From a virus: DNA of 33,917 bases. Shown here in pieces: positions 1-6,305 of this stretch. The translations under genes and the position numbers were made by a program. Within the stretch, counting starts at the first letter, position 1, and every line of letters starts with the position of its first letter. The notes beneath the pieces are model-generated. The model searched no databases. It had not been told where the DNA came from and saw only the letters and a program-made list of their open reading frames with translations. The DNA lies in the IMG/VR virus record IMGVR_UViG_3300028393_000206, positions 1 to 33,917 of that record; one strand, 5' to 3'.

Positions 1-207
1 ATTGAGTATGCCAACCAGTGCTGTGATTCCAATGATCTTAAAGATTTTCAAGGATGCCGGGTCATATTTTGTCAAAGATTCTTGAGCCAATGCTTCTGCT
101 TGCTTGGCATTGGCCTTGATCCAAGACTGCGCCAAGGTCTCAATCTGTTGCTGTGTAAGCACAATAGGAGCGGGAGCAGTTTCTACGATTATGTCTAAAA
201 TCTTCAT
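1..207 (-). CDS. Hypothetical protein with a C-terminal hydrophobic segment, 3' end outside window
   Basis: An open frame of 69 codons starts with ATG at 207 and runs off the window at position 1 without a stop. It begins MKILDIIVETAPAPIV, continues with an Ala/Gln/Lys-rich amphipathic stretch (about residues 19-45), and enters a hydrophobic segment (IFKIIGITALVGIL, about residues 55-68) that could be a membrane helix. I do not recognise the family. It is preceded by a late-type promoter (215-238) and has no Shine-Dalgarno sequence. The predicted transcript would start only about 2 nt before the ATG, so translation may be leaderless. Late expression suggests a virion, assembly or lysis role, but that is inference only. 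No other ATG is available upstream in a sensible context. Confidence 0.6.
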   Translation of the reverse strand, partial: MKILDIIVETAPAPIVLTQQQIETLAQSWIKANAKQAEALAQESLTKYDPASLKIFKIIGITALVGILN

Positions 208-214
208 GATATGT

Positions 215-238
215 TATTTATAGTATTGATAGATGTAC
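215..238 (-). promoter_or_regulatory. Late promoter, GTACAT-N11-ATAAATA
   Basis: On the minus strand GTACAT (233-238) is followed by exactly 11 bp and ATAAATA (215-221); the full box is TATAAATA (215-222), the T4 late -10 consensus. The same two boxes at the same spacing occur before 5330 and before 10705. With T4 geometry the start site would be near 209. The GTACAT box lies in an inverted repeat, AGATGTAC-TGC-GTACATCT (231-249). Confidence 0.7.
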
Positions 239-239
239 T

Positions 240-496
240 GCGTACATCTGCTCTTCGCTTTCGCTCGAGCTTTTCTGTTTCTTTATTGTGTAGTAGTCAA
301 GTGCGAAGCACTGTAAATATTATCTAGATTGTGTAGTCACACTTAGCCCTGACGGGCTAAAAATGAACATTATCTGAGTTGAGCAGTTCACTTAGCGTTT
401 GCACTACAAGCATTTCTGCTCACTTAGGCGGTTGTCCGGTACCTAATCGTGCTGTCTTATTACAACGGCGGGTCTTTATGTATACGCTAACATACA
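240..496. other. Non-coding segment with clustered small hairpins
   Basis: No convincing gene is present on either strand. The plus strand shows four compact inverted repeats: AGTGC-GAA-GCACT (300-312), TTAGCCC-TGAC-GGGCTAA (343-360), TAGCG-TTTG-CACTA (393-406, with one G-U pair) and TTAGG-CGG-TTGT-CCG-GTA-CCTAA (424-446). Three of them begin within the word CACTTAG or ACACTTAG. Two copies of a diverged repeat starting ATTATCT (319 and 369, 50 bp apart) lie between them. On the minus strand a weak stem (GTGAAC/GTTCAT, 363-391) followed by TTTT could be a terminator for the early operon. None has a strong GC stem plus a long T-run, so the termination role is uncertain. The segment could also be a structured RNA. 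Confidence 0.4.
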
Positions 497-670
497 TTAA
501 GCCTTGGGTTCTTCACCCTCTTTTAGCCTTTTAAAATATGTTTTCTTTAAAATCAAATGGGTTGTATGTCGGCATATCCCATCAACGTCTGTTACGATAG
601 TGATTTTAAACCCTTCCGCCAAGGTAAGGAATTCCATTGACTGCGATCCGTGATCCAGCTTTAAGGGCAC
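497..670 (-). CDS. Small hypothetical protein (57 aa, GTG start)
   Basis: A short frame is open from GTG (668-670) to TAA (497-499); an in-frame stop lies just upstream of the GTG. The product begins MPLKLDHGSQSMEF and ends with a Lys/Arg/Glu-rich tail (about residues 42-57). The middle (GFKITIVTDVDG) reads like a beta hairpin. An AGGCGA lies about 7 nt before the GTG and may act as ribosome binding site; GCACA...TGTGC could fold over it. An internal ATG at 637 would give 46 aa but has no Shine-Dalgarno. It sits 46 nt after the endonuclease gene on the same strand, so it is probably the last gene of that operon. I do not recognise a family. Coding status rests on its position, start signal and protein-like composition. 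Confidence 0.5.
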   Translation of the reverse strand: MPLKLDHGSQSMEFLTLAEGFKITIVTDVDGICRHTTHLILKKTYFKRLKEGEEPKA

Positions 671-716
671 AATTTAGTCGCCTGTGCGGGCTTATTTGGC
701 AGTTAAAAGGCCTGAA

Positions 717-1145
717 TTATTGAGCTTTGAGTATATGTGAACCATGTACACGGACAGATATCTGGCCGTTATAATAGTCTTTTGATTCTAGAACTTTGCG
801 GGAAAATTGTTCTCTGGCCTCGAAGTAAGAGCATTGCGCCTTGGATGTGCAGTAGTATAGGATTTCTCGAGTGAAGTTTTCTTTGCCTAATTTCAATACG
901 TCCACGTTTAATTCTAGATTCGAGCCATAATAATCTCGCCAATCCGAATCAATTTTTGACCGTATTTTCTTTTTTTTCTTAGTTCCGTTCTTGAGCTTGA
1001 CCACCTTGTAAGATGTTTTAGCGAACTTGGCTAATTTTTTGCCTATATACATGCGTCCAGAGATTGTATTGGTTATGAGATATACAAAACCTACGCACTC
1101 TTCGGGCAAGGTTTCTATTATAGTATTTTCATAAATCCAAGACAT
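717..1145 (-). CDS. GIY-YIG family endonuclease
   Basis: This 142-aa protein carries the hallmark of GIY-YIG nucleases: F20-V21-Y22 (the GIY position) in GFVYLITN, then Y33-I34-G35 in RMYIGKK about ten residues later. A Lys-rich stretch follows (about residues 46-63), then a WRDYYGSN segment and an EAREQF segment (about residues 109-114) whose acidic residue could be the metal-binding glutamate of the family. Size and layout fit the freestanding T4-like Seg-type or small phage GIY-YIG proteins rather than an intron-encoded enzyme with a long DNA-binding arm. It probably makes DNA strand breaks; whether it promotes its own homing cannot be told from sequence. It follows the 80-aa gene by 3 nt, and its ATG has a 14-bp palindrome directly before it instead of a normal ribosome binding site. 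Confidence 0.85.
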   Translation of the reverse strand: MSWIYENTIIETLPEECVGFVYLITNTISGRMYIGKKLAKFAKTSYKVVKLKNGTKKKKKIRSKIDSDWRDYYGSNLELNVDVLKLGKENFTREILYYCTSKAQCSYFEAREQFSRKVLESKDYYNGQISVRVHGSHILKAQ

Positions 1146-1170
1146 ACACTAATTAGTGTCTGCGTCTCCC
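1143..1170 (-). promoter_or_regulatory. Possible split ribosome binding site with hairpin before the endonuclease start
   Basis: Reading the minus strand, GGGAGA (1165-1170) and CGCAG are followed by the perfect palindrome ACACTAATTAGTGT (1146-1159), which abuts the ATG (1143-1145). No Shine-Dalgarno exists at normal distance. Folding the palindrome (5-bp stem, AATT loop) would bring GGGAGA to within about 5 nt of the start. The palindrome also contains the stop codon of the upstream gene. It could instead be a protein-binding operator. Confidence 0.45.
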
Positions 1171-1391
1171 AACCCTTGCTTCTTCTGAGCCTTGACAGCG
1201 TCCACACCGTGACGCCAGTCTTGTATTAATTTTCGCCGTTCACGTGAGATGATACGAATCTGTGCCAGCCAGTATCGTGTTTGTTCTCCAGCACGGCGTG
1301 TGCCTCGATTGATCCAACGTTGATTTGCTTTGAAGTACTCGTTAAACGCCCGCATGAGCTGTGTGTGAGTTTCTTCATCTTGTGGAATCAT
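1149..1391 (-). CDS. Hypothetical basic protein (80 aa)
   Basis: This small, strongly charged protein is probably all alpha-helical, beginning MIPQDEETHTQLMRAFNEYF and rich in Arg, Lys, Gln and Trp (WINRGTRRAGEQTRYW near residues 26-41; RERRKLIQDWRHG near residues 50-62). The basic, aromatic pattern would suit nucleic-acid or protein binding, but I recognise no family. Its ATG overlaps the stop of the upstream membrane-protein gene by 4 nt (ATGA), so translation is probably coupled; an AAGGAA lies about 11 nt upstream. It is part of the early operon started by the late sigma gene. No cysteine pairs or signal sequence are seen. Confidence 0.7.
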   Translation of the reverse strand: MIPQDEETHTQLMRAFNEYFKANQRWINRGTRRAGEQTRYWLAQIRIISRERRKLIQDWRHGVDAVKAQKKQGLGDADTN

Positions 1392-1621
1392 TTCTTAACG
1401 TGTTCCTTAGCCAGTTCTGGAGCAATACGATCCAGTTCTTCTTGATGCGCATAGCGAGCAGGAGGATTTAAGTTCCAACTGTCTGATGTGAAAATACGTA
1501 CCGGTTTCCAGTACTTAGCAATAATATTGTTGATAACAACAATTCCTGCTACTACGATTATAAAACCCAGCATTGTTAAAATACTACCGCCTAAAAAAAC
1601 GGCCGCCTGATCCATATCCAT
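1388..1621 (-). CDS. Small single-pass membrane protein (77 aa)
   Basis: Residues about 7-34 form one long hydrophobic stretch (VFLGGSILTMLGFIIVVAGI and onward), followed by a soluble tail of about 40 residues with positive charges just after the helix (AKYWKPVR). The layout is a short N-terminus, one membrane helix and a cytoplasmic or periplasmic tail; no signal peptidase site is evident. A strong ribosome binding site, GGAGG (1632-1636), lies 10 nt before the ATG inside the end of gp46, and the start overlaps the gp46 stop (TAATG). Function is unknown. A holin seems unlikely from its place in the recombination operon, though size alone does not exclude it. Confidence 0.75.
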   Translation of the reverse strand: MDMDQAAVFLGGSILTMLGFIIVVAGIVVINNIIAKYWKPVRIFTSDSWNLNPPARYAHQEELDRIAPELAKEHVKK

Positions 1622-3399
1622 TATTCTGTTACCTCCAAATCATTTGCGTACGACGTAAAGCCATTTTCTTTAATGACTTTGAGTACATTGTTTACCCGCC
1701 CAATCAATTCATCCTTGTGACTGATTAAGAAGATGTTCTTTTTGCGTTCACGGCTCATCTTTTTAAGCACGGCTAACGCACCCTCGACACCGCTAGCATC
1801 TAGTCCGTTGTCTATAAGTTCGTCAACAAACAACAAGTTGATCTGCTGATACAAACTTTCCCACACGTCACGAAAACTCCATGACAAACCAAGTATAAGA
1901 CGGTTACGCTCTCCTCGACTTAGGTTATCAAAATCTAAGTCTTGCCCTAGCTGTGTTATCTCAACTGTTAGGTCATTTTGGAATACCACAGTATGTGGCA
2001 AGCCCATCTTATCAAGATAATAAGTCAGACGATTGTTAAGATAAGCTAGGTTTTGATCTATAATCTTTTTGCGTATAAAGCTGTCTTTGCTGGTTAGTAG
2101 TTTAAGTAAAAACTCCTGATGGTCTTTAAGCGTGTTAAGCTCATTGACCTTATCCCACGAAATTTCCTGCATGGCAGTATGACGTAATTCGTCAATTTGC
2201 TCCTGGTAAGGATCCGTTTCGCCTGCCTTAACAGTCAATTGTGTTTCGAGAGTTTTTAAATTATTCTGATGTTTAAGAGCGGCTTCAACCGTATCATAGT
2301 AAGTTTCCGGACGAGTATTTACTTCGCCGATAGCATCTATTTCTGTTTGTATTTTATTACGATCTTTAGTAACTTTATCAAAGTACTTTTGTGCATCAGC
2401 CAAGTGTTGTTGAGCTGTGGCAGACATTTCTTCATGTTTGTGATCATGTAGTTCTTGTTCGCAAGCGTGACACTTTTTGTCCTTCAACTTAGCAAGCTCG
2501 TCAGCGTACTTTTTTACGCTTCGCTCCGCTTGCGCTGTCGCGCTGTCTAGCGTTGCCCTCTCCTTAGCCAGGCTTTTCAGCTTTGCTGTCTTTTCTTCGA
2601 AAAGTTTTAGCTCGCTGTGCTTGGCCAGTTCAGCTTCAATGTCCACACTTTCAAGTTCAATGATAGCCCTTGCAGTTCTTTCAATATCCGCTTCGTGCTG
2701 AGTATTCCACGCATGTTGTCGGGTGATCAAACTGTCAACACTAAGTTGAATTTTCTCGTTGGATTTTTTAGCGGCTTCGATATCTGCGCTTTCTTGTAGC
2801 ACTTGATCTTTAGTTGTTCTGATTAGTTCTTTAAGTGTTTCTGCTTTTTCACTCAAGATAGTTATGCCCAATAACTGTTCAATAATAGCACGTTGGTCAT
2901 TGGCCCGCATACTTAAAAACGGTTCTGTATAGGTGTTTAGTGCTACAATATGCTTGAACATGTCGTGGCTCATACCTAACAACTCATCTAAGTCTTTTTG
3001 TGTTTCGCGCATGTCGCCCTGTGCGTCATCTGTTTCTTCTGCTTGTTGTTCTTGGTCATCCACGAAGAAACGCATGAGTGTCGGCTTGCGCCCACGTTCG
3101 ATACGATAGTCTATACCGTCTTTTTCAAACATTAGTGTAACTAACATATTTTTGTTGTTAATCTTGTTGATAAGATTATCTTTTTTAATGTTGGTCAAAG
3201 CATTGCCAAACAGTGCGAAACTCAGTGCATTCACAATGGTTGTTTTGCCAGTACCATTACGGCTACCGCTGTCATCACCGCCTTGATCCAAGTTTTCACC
3301 TAGTACAAGTGTTAGGTTAGCTTTGTCAAACGCAACTCCTTGAGTTTGGTTTCCCACACTCATGAAGTTTTTAACAGTTAATTCTTTAATCTTTATCAT
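1621..3399 (-). CDS. gp46: Recombination endonuclease ATPase subunit gp46 (SbcC/Rad50-like)
   Basis: This 592-aa SMC-type ATPase partners gp47 in the T4 Mre11-Rad50-like complex that resects DNA ends for recombination-dependent replication and helps degrade host DNA. Visible motifs in order: Walker A GSRNGTGKT (residues 45-53), a long coiled coil (about 185-420) carrying the zinc-hook CHAC (310-313) at its apex, ABC signature LSRGE (493-497), Walker B LLFVDE (522-527), D-loop DNGLD (530-534) and the switch histidine in LISHKDE (H561). All key residues are present, and the length is close to T4 gp46. The start overlaps the gp47 stop by 4 nt (ATGA), so translation is probably coupled. The coiled-coil part at about 2510-2600 has an unusually GC-rich patch. 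Confidence 0.96.
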   Translation of the reverse strand: MIKIKELTVKNFMSVGNQTQGVAFDKANLTLVLGENLDQGGDDSGSRNGTGKTTIVNALSFALFGNALTNIKKDNLINKINNKNMLVTLMFEKDGIDYRIERGRKPTLMRFFVDDQEQQAEETDDAQGDMRETQKDLDELLGMSHDMFKHIVALNTYTEPFLSMRANDQRAIIEQLLGITILSEKAETLKELIRTTKDQVLQESADIEAAKKSNEKIQLSVDSLITRQHAWNTQHEADIERTARAIIELESVDIEAELAKHSELKLFEEKTAKLKSLAKERATLDSATAQAERSVKKYADELAKLKDKKCHACEQELHDHKHEEMSATAQQHLADAQKYFDKVTKDRNKIQTEIDAIGEVNTRPETYYDTVEAALKHQNNLKTLETQLTVKAGETDPYQEQIDELRHTAMQEISWDKVNELNTLKDHQEFLLKLLTSKDSFIRKKIIDQNLAYLNNRLTYYLDKMGLPHTVVFQNDLTVEITQLGQDLDFDNLSRGERNRLILGLSWSFRDVWESLYQQINLLFVDELIDNGLDASGVEGALAVLKKMSRERKKNIFLISHKDELIGRVNNVLKVIKENGFTSYANDLEVTE

Positions 3400-4424
3400 A
3401 GGCTATTATAGATTTCCAGCAAGGTATTCTTATTATACGTGTCTGAGTCAATGTTTACAATCTGATTGGAAACAATCTGATCTACACTTTCAAACGACTG
3501 GATATCAATGTTGGTATTCATCTCAACTTCTTTGCGTTCTGTAATCAAAGTCAGTTCACGAATAGCATAATCCGTAATAAACTTTTCTTTAATGAAACTG
3601 GCTTCTTCGTATGAAATATCAATATCCAGTGCAACACGTAGATGTTGTTTGGGTTTGATAATAGTATCAGCTTCGTCAATCAAACGACTCAGTGTGACAG
3701 TACGGAATGTGGGTTGGTCGGGCCAACTGTGATATTGAGGTTCACCATCCCACTCCAATATCATCATGCCTCTATCATCGTCCCATGTGTCTGCATAGTT
3801 GTGCGGGAAAGCATTGCCAATATAAATCATGTTCTTTTGTTGCTGACGTTTGTGAAAGTGCCCGCTGAATCCCAGTTCGTATCCTTTGAAACTGTCCAAT
3901 GCAATCTCGCCGTGATCCGGCATTTGTACCATTGCGTTCATAAAGAAGCTGGGTAATTCAAAGTGTCCAAAGATGTACTTGCCACCTTTCTTGCCTATGC
4001 TTCGCCATTCATCCCCTACAAGCCAAGGACACAAAGTAACATCACCAATAGTAACGGGCTCGTGTACCACAGTAATACCCGGAATGTACTTGCCAAACTC
4101 TACAGAATGGATGTCCCGCTTGTCTTTATAATATAAATCATGATTACCAGGGAAAAAGTAAAATGCATCGAACGCCTTTCCCAGCTTTTCCAAGGCCCGC
4201 AAGCTATAGTCCATAGTAGTGATATTAAGACTATTGCGATTGTGATGCCAATCGCCCATAAAAATTCCAGTATCACAGCCTTCCTCCTTTGCCTTAGCAA
4301 TATACCAATCTACGAAATCTTCGCAGTCTTGATTATGCACACTACTGTTAGATTTTAGCCCAAAGTGTATGTCTGTAAAACAAGCAACTTTTTTAAACAG
4401 TTGGGGTTTCTGTGGGTGTGTCAT
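3396..4424 (-). CDS. gp47: Recombination endonuclease nuclease subunit gp47 (SbcD/Mre11-like)
   Basis: This is a metallophosphoesterase of 342 aa from the chosen start. The five phosphoesterase signatures are visible: D18-I-H20 in TDIHFG, G57-D58 in MGDWHHNR, GNHD (93-96), GHFE (H154) and GHFHKR (H189, H191). These residues bind the two metal ions of Mre11-type nucleases. With gp46 it forms the end-processing complex used in recombination and replication restart. The frame is open further upstream (ATG at 4463, 13 extra residues), but the ATG at 4424 has an AGGA 8 nt before it and begins right at the conserved domain (MTHPQKPQLFKKVACFTDIH), so I prefer it. The gene overlaps the end of the sigma gene by 32 nt. 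Confidence 0.95.
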   Translation of the reverse strand: MTHPQKPQLFKKVACFTDIHFGLKSNSSVHNQDCEDFVDWYIAKAKEEGCDTGIFMGDWHHNRNSLNITTMDYSLRALEKLGKAFDAFYFFPGNHDLYYKDKRDIHSVEFGKYIPGITVVHEPVTIGDVTLCPWLVGDEWRSIGKKGGKYIFGHFELPSFFMNAMVQMPDHGEIALDSFKGYELGFSGHFHKRQQQKNMIYIGNAFPHNYADTWDDDRGMMILEWDGEPQYHSWPDQPTFRTVTLSRLIDEADTIIKPKQHLRVALDIDISYEEASFIKEKFITDYAIRELTLITERKEVEMNTNIDIQSFESVDQIVSNQIVNIDSDTYNKNTLLEIYNSL

Positions 4425-5250
4425 TAGTAGTGTCCTCGTTATGTCGTTTAAGTGCGGCCGCATGTTCTCCAGCGCCGGTACGTGAGTAAGACGGATTCAT
4501 ACCGTTCATTTCTAAAATATCATCACGGATGTTTTGATTACGTTTTTCAATATTAATAACACGGACAAAGCTGTTGGTTACGGCCGCAGTAAAATAAGCA
4601 AACGGATTGTCTGATTTGCTTTCATCAAATTGCAAGCCTACTTGTGTTAGTTGTAGTATGGCCTGGCCTCGCATTTCATCGTTGTAAGTATATCCACGAA
4701 CGTTGCCGCGAGTGGCATATCGCTCACACAGTTTGATCATCATGCGAGCCAGTGTGGGTGTAATTTGTCCGGCATCCTTGTCAAAGTGACCCTTGGCCAA
4801 CGTGCCCTTCCAGTGGCTTTTGCCCACACAAACCAGTTCGTCTTCGGTGTTGAACTTCCAGTGTTGGAATGGCGGAAAGTTAACTTTGTCTCTATGATCA
4901 GCAAGACTTTTAGGATTCTTTTTACGAACAGTATTCAGCGGAATATGATCATATGTCATAACCCTGAATATTAATTCGTGTTTAGTAATTTTTTTATAGT
5001 CAACTTCACAATCTGCTTGTTTAACTTTTTCGCCAGCACGTTTGCGTGTTTGATAATCTAAATCTCCTAGGCGTTTGGCTTTATTACGTTTGGCTTCGGC
5101 GATCGTGCGTATGTTTATTTTGTCTATATTTGGTATAATTAAGTCATATTGATGATATAATGGATCGGTAAAACTACAATAACTGCTTTTGGATCTATGT
5201 ATTTCCAAAAGCATATCTTTGTTGTTTAAGTAATTGATTTTCGCTGTCAT
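4393..5250 (-). CDS. gp55: Late-transcription sigma factor, gp55-like, with large internal insertion
   Basis: In T4, gp55 directs host RNA polymerase to late promoters with the TATAAATA -10 box. The C-terminal part here (about residues 160-258) matches sigma region 2 of gp55: RGYTYNDEMRGQAI, then FDESKSDNPFAYFTAAVTNS and an IEKRNQNIRDD helix. The N-terminus (INYLNNKDMLLEI, residues 5-17) resembles the T4 gp55 start. Between them lie about 130 extra residues (about 22-155), basic in the middle, that I do not know from T4 gp55; the total is 285 aa against about 185 in T4. The C-terminal tail is Thr/Asp/Pro-rich and lacks the hydrophobic sliding-clamp motif remembered for T4. The ATG has an AGGA (5257-5260 complement) 6 nt upstream. 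It is the first gene of the early operon, and the 55-47-46 order is as in T4. Confidence 0.9.
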   Translation of the reverse strand: MTAKINYLNNKDMLLEIHRSKSSYCSFTDPLYHQYDLIIPNIDKINIRTIAEAKRNKAKRLGDLDYQTRKRAGEKVKQADCEVDYKKITKHELIFRVMTYDHIPLNTVRKKNPKSLADHRDKVNFPPFQHWKFNTEDELVCVGKSHWKGTLAKGHFDKDAGQITPTLARMMIKLCERYATRGNVRGYTYNDEMRGQAILQLTQVGLQFDESKSDNPFAYFTAAVTNSFVRVINIEKRNQNIRDDILEMNGMNPSYSRTGAGEHAAALKRHNEDTTNDTPTETPTV

Positions 5251-5270
5251 AAAGAGTCCTCGTAAAGTAA

Positions 5271-5299
5271 ATTATAAACTACGTACATATTAAAGTCAA
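5271..5299 (-). promoter_or_regulatory. Early sigma70-type promoter for the sigma/recombination operon
   Basis: On the minus strand TTGACT (5294-5299) is followed by exactly 17 bp and a consensus TATAAT (5271-5276), upstream of the sigma-factor ATG at 5250. It is a near-perfect host vegetative promoter. Its -35 hexamer and spacer overlap the divergent late promoter (5283-5306). Confidence 0.85.
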
Positions 5300-5306
5300 A
5301 TAAATA
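5283..5306 (+). promoter_or_regulatory. Late promoter for the baseplate operon
   Basis: GTACAT (5283-5288), an 11-bp spacer and ATAAATA (5300-5306). The -10 element matches the late promoter of T4-like phages of aquatic bacteria. The expected start near 5312 leaves a leader of about 18 nt that contains AGGAG (5314-5318) before the ATG at 5330. Confidence 0.8.
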
Positions 5307-5329
5307 GAGTATCAGGAGAATCAAATATT

Positions 5330-6304
5330 ATGGGTCTATTCAATTCAGTACAAGGTTTAAACCAAGCTGTAGGCAGTGCGGCAACGGCCTTTGGAGCCAT
5401 CGAAATTGCTACTAGTATACCAAGCCAGCTTGCCGGAGCATTTGATAACCTTGACAGTATACGCTCTATTGGGTTACCAACAGCAGGTGAAGCTGTAGGA
5501 GATATTTTCAGTGCAGTGGCAAGTTTTGGCGGAGGCGATGCGCCAAGTAATGACTGGCGAGTAAGATTAAGTTTGCCCAAATGGCCATCCTTTAGAACAA
5601 GCCCGGTTCTTAAACCTCTTAAAGATGCTGGCGGCTGTATATTTCCCTATACTCCTGCAATAACAATTAATCAAGCAACCACTTATAAAGCAGTAGCACC
5701 TGTACACAACAACTATGCGTTCAATGCTTACCAAAATAGTGATCCTGGTACTATTAATATTGTTGCCCCAATGTTTTGTGAAGATGCAACAGATGCACTG
5801 TACTGGGTTGCAATGTTACACTATTTAAGATCAGCTTCCAAAATGTTCAGCGGAAATGATCCAAAAGCTGGAAATCCTCCACCTATTGTAAATTTAAATG
5901 CCTATGGAAATTTTGTGTTTAAAAATGTGCCAGTGGTCATTACTGGGTTCAATGTTGCTTTAGAAAAAGATTGCGACTATATTGGATGCAATGTTGTTGG
6001 CAGTGCTATGGGAGCGATTTCAGGACTAGCAGATACACTTGGCGGATTATCAGACAATTTTGGTCTTGCCGCAGTAAATGATCTTAAAATATCCGACACA
6101 CTTGGTGCAATAGGACAGTTGTCAGGATTGTTGGGCACATTTGGAGTTGGCGGATCTGCTAGTGGCGGAGTTACGCATGTGCCTACAAAGAGTACATTTA
6201 CAGTTAATTTAAAACCGACATACAGCAGACAAAATGTTCGTAAGTTCAGTTTGGATCAATTTGTAACCGGCGGATACATGTCCGGCGGAACAGGATACGT
6301 ATAA
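5330..6304 (+). CDS. gp48: Baseplate tail-tube initiator/cap, gp48/gp54 family
   Basis: In T4, gp48 and gp54 cap the baseplate hub and start tail-tube polymerisation. This 324-aa protein has the tube-like core seen in T4-like homologues: WRVRLSLP (about 76-83), FPYTPAITI (105-113), a HNNYAFNAYQNS strand (126-137), ALYWVAMLHYLRSASKMFSG (156-175), PPPIVNLNAYG (184-194), NVPVVITGF (199-207), then VPTKSTFTVNL and YSRQNVRKFSLDQF near the C-terminus. A Gly/Leu/Ser-rich segment (about 222-285) is inserted before the last strands. The N-terminal 60 residues are small and helical. Its strong AGGAG and late promoter make it the first gene of the structural operon. Whether it corresponds to gp48 or gp54 cannot be decided by eye. 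Confidence 0.8.
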   Translation: MGLFNSVQGLNQAVGSAATAFGAIEIATSIPSQLAGAFDNLDSIRSIGLPTAGEAVGDIFSAVASFGGGDAPSNDWRVRLSLPKWPSFRTSPVLKPLKDAGGCIFPYTPAITINQATTYKAVAPVHNNYAFNAYQNSDPGTINIVAPMFCEDATDALYWVAMLHYLRSASKMFSGNDPKAGNPPPIVNLNAYGNFVFKNVPVVITGFNVALEKDCDYIGCNVVGSAMGAISGLADTLGGLSDNFGLAAVNDLKISDTLGAIGQLSGLLGTFGVGGSASGGVTHVPTKSTFTVNLKPTYSRQNVRKFSLDQFVTGGYMSGGTGYV

Positions 6305-6305
6305 T

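Noticed and set aside
343-360. TTAGCCC-TGAC-GGGCTAA as a rho-independent terminator
   Set aside because: The stem is perfect but is not followed by a T-run on either strand, so it is listed only as part of the hairpin cluster.
420-520. Possible tRNA-like piece (GGGTTCTTCACCC near 507-519, GGTACC near 438)
   Set aside because: No acceptor stem, D-arm and anticodon arm can be placed together, and the GGGTTC part falls inside the 57-aa frame.
4424-4463. Longer gp47 start at 4463
   Set aside because: The extra 13 residues lie deeper in the sigma gene and precede the conserved start of the phosphoesterase domain. The ATG at 4424 has AGGA at good spacing.
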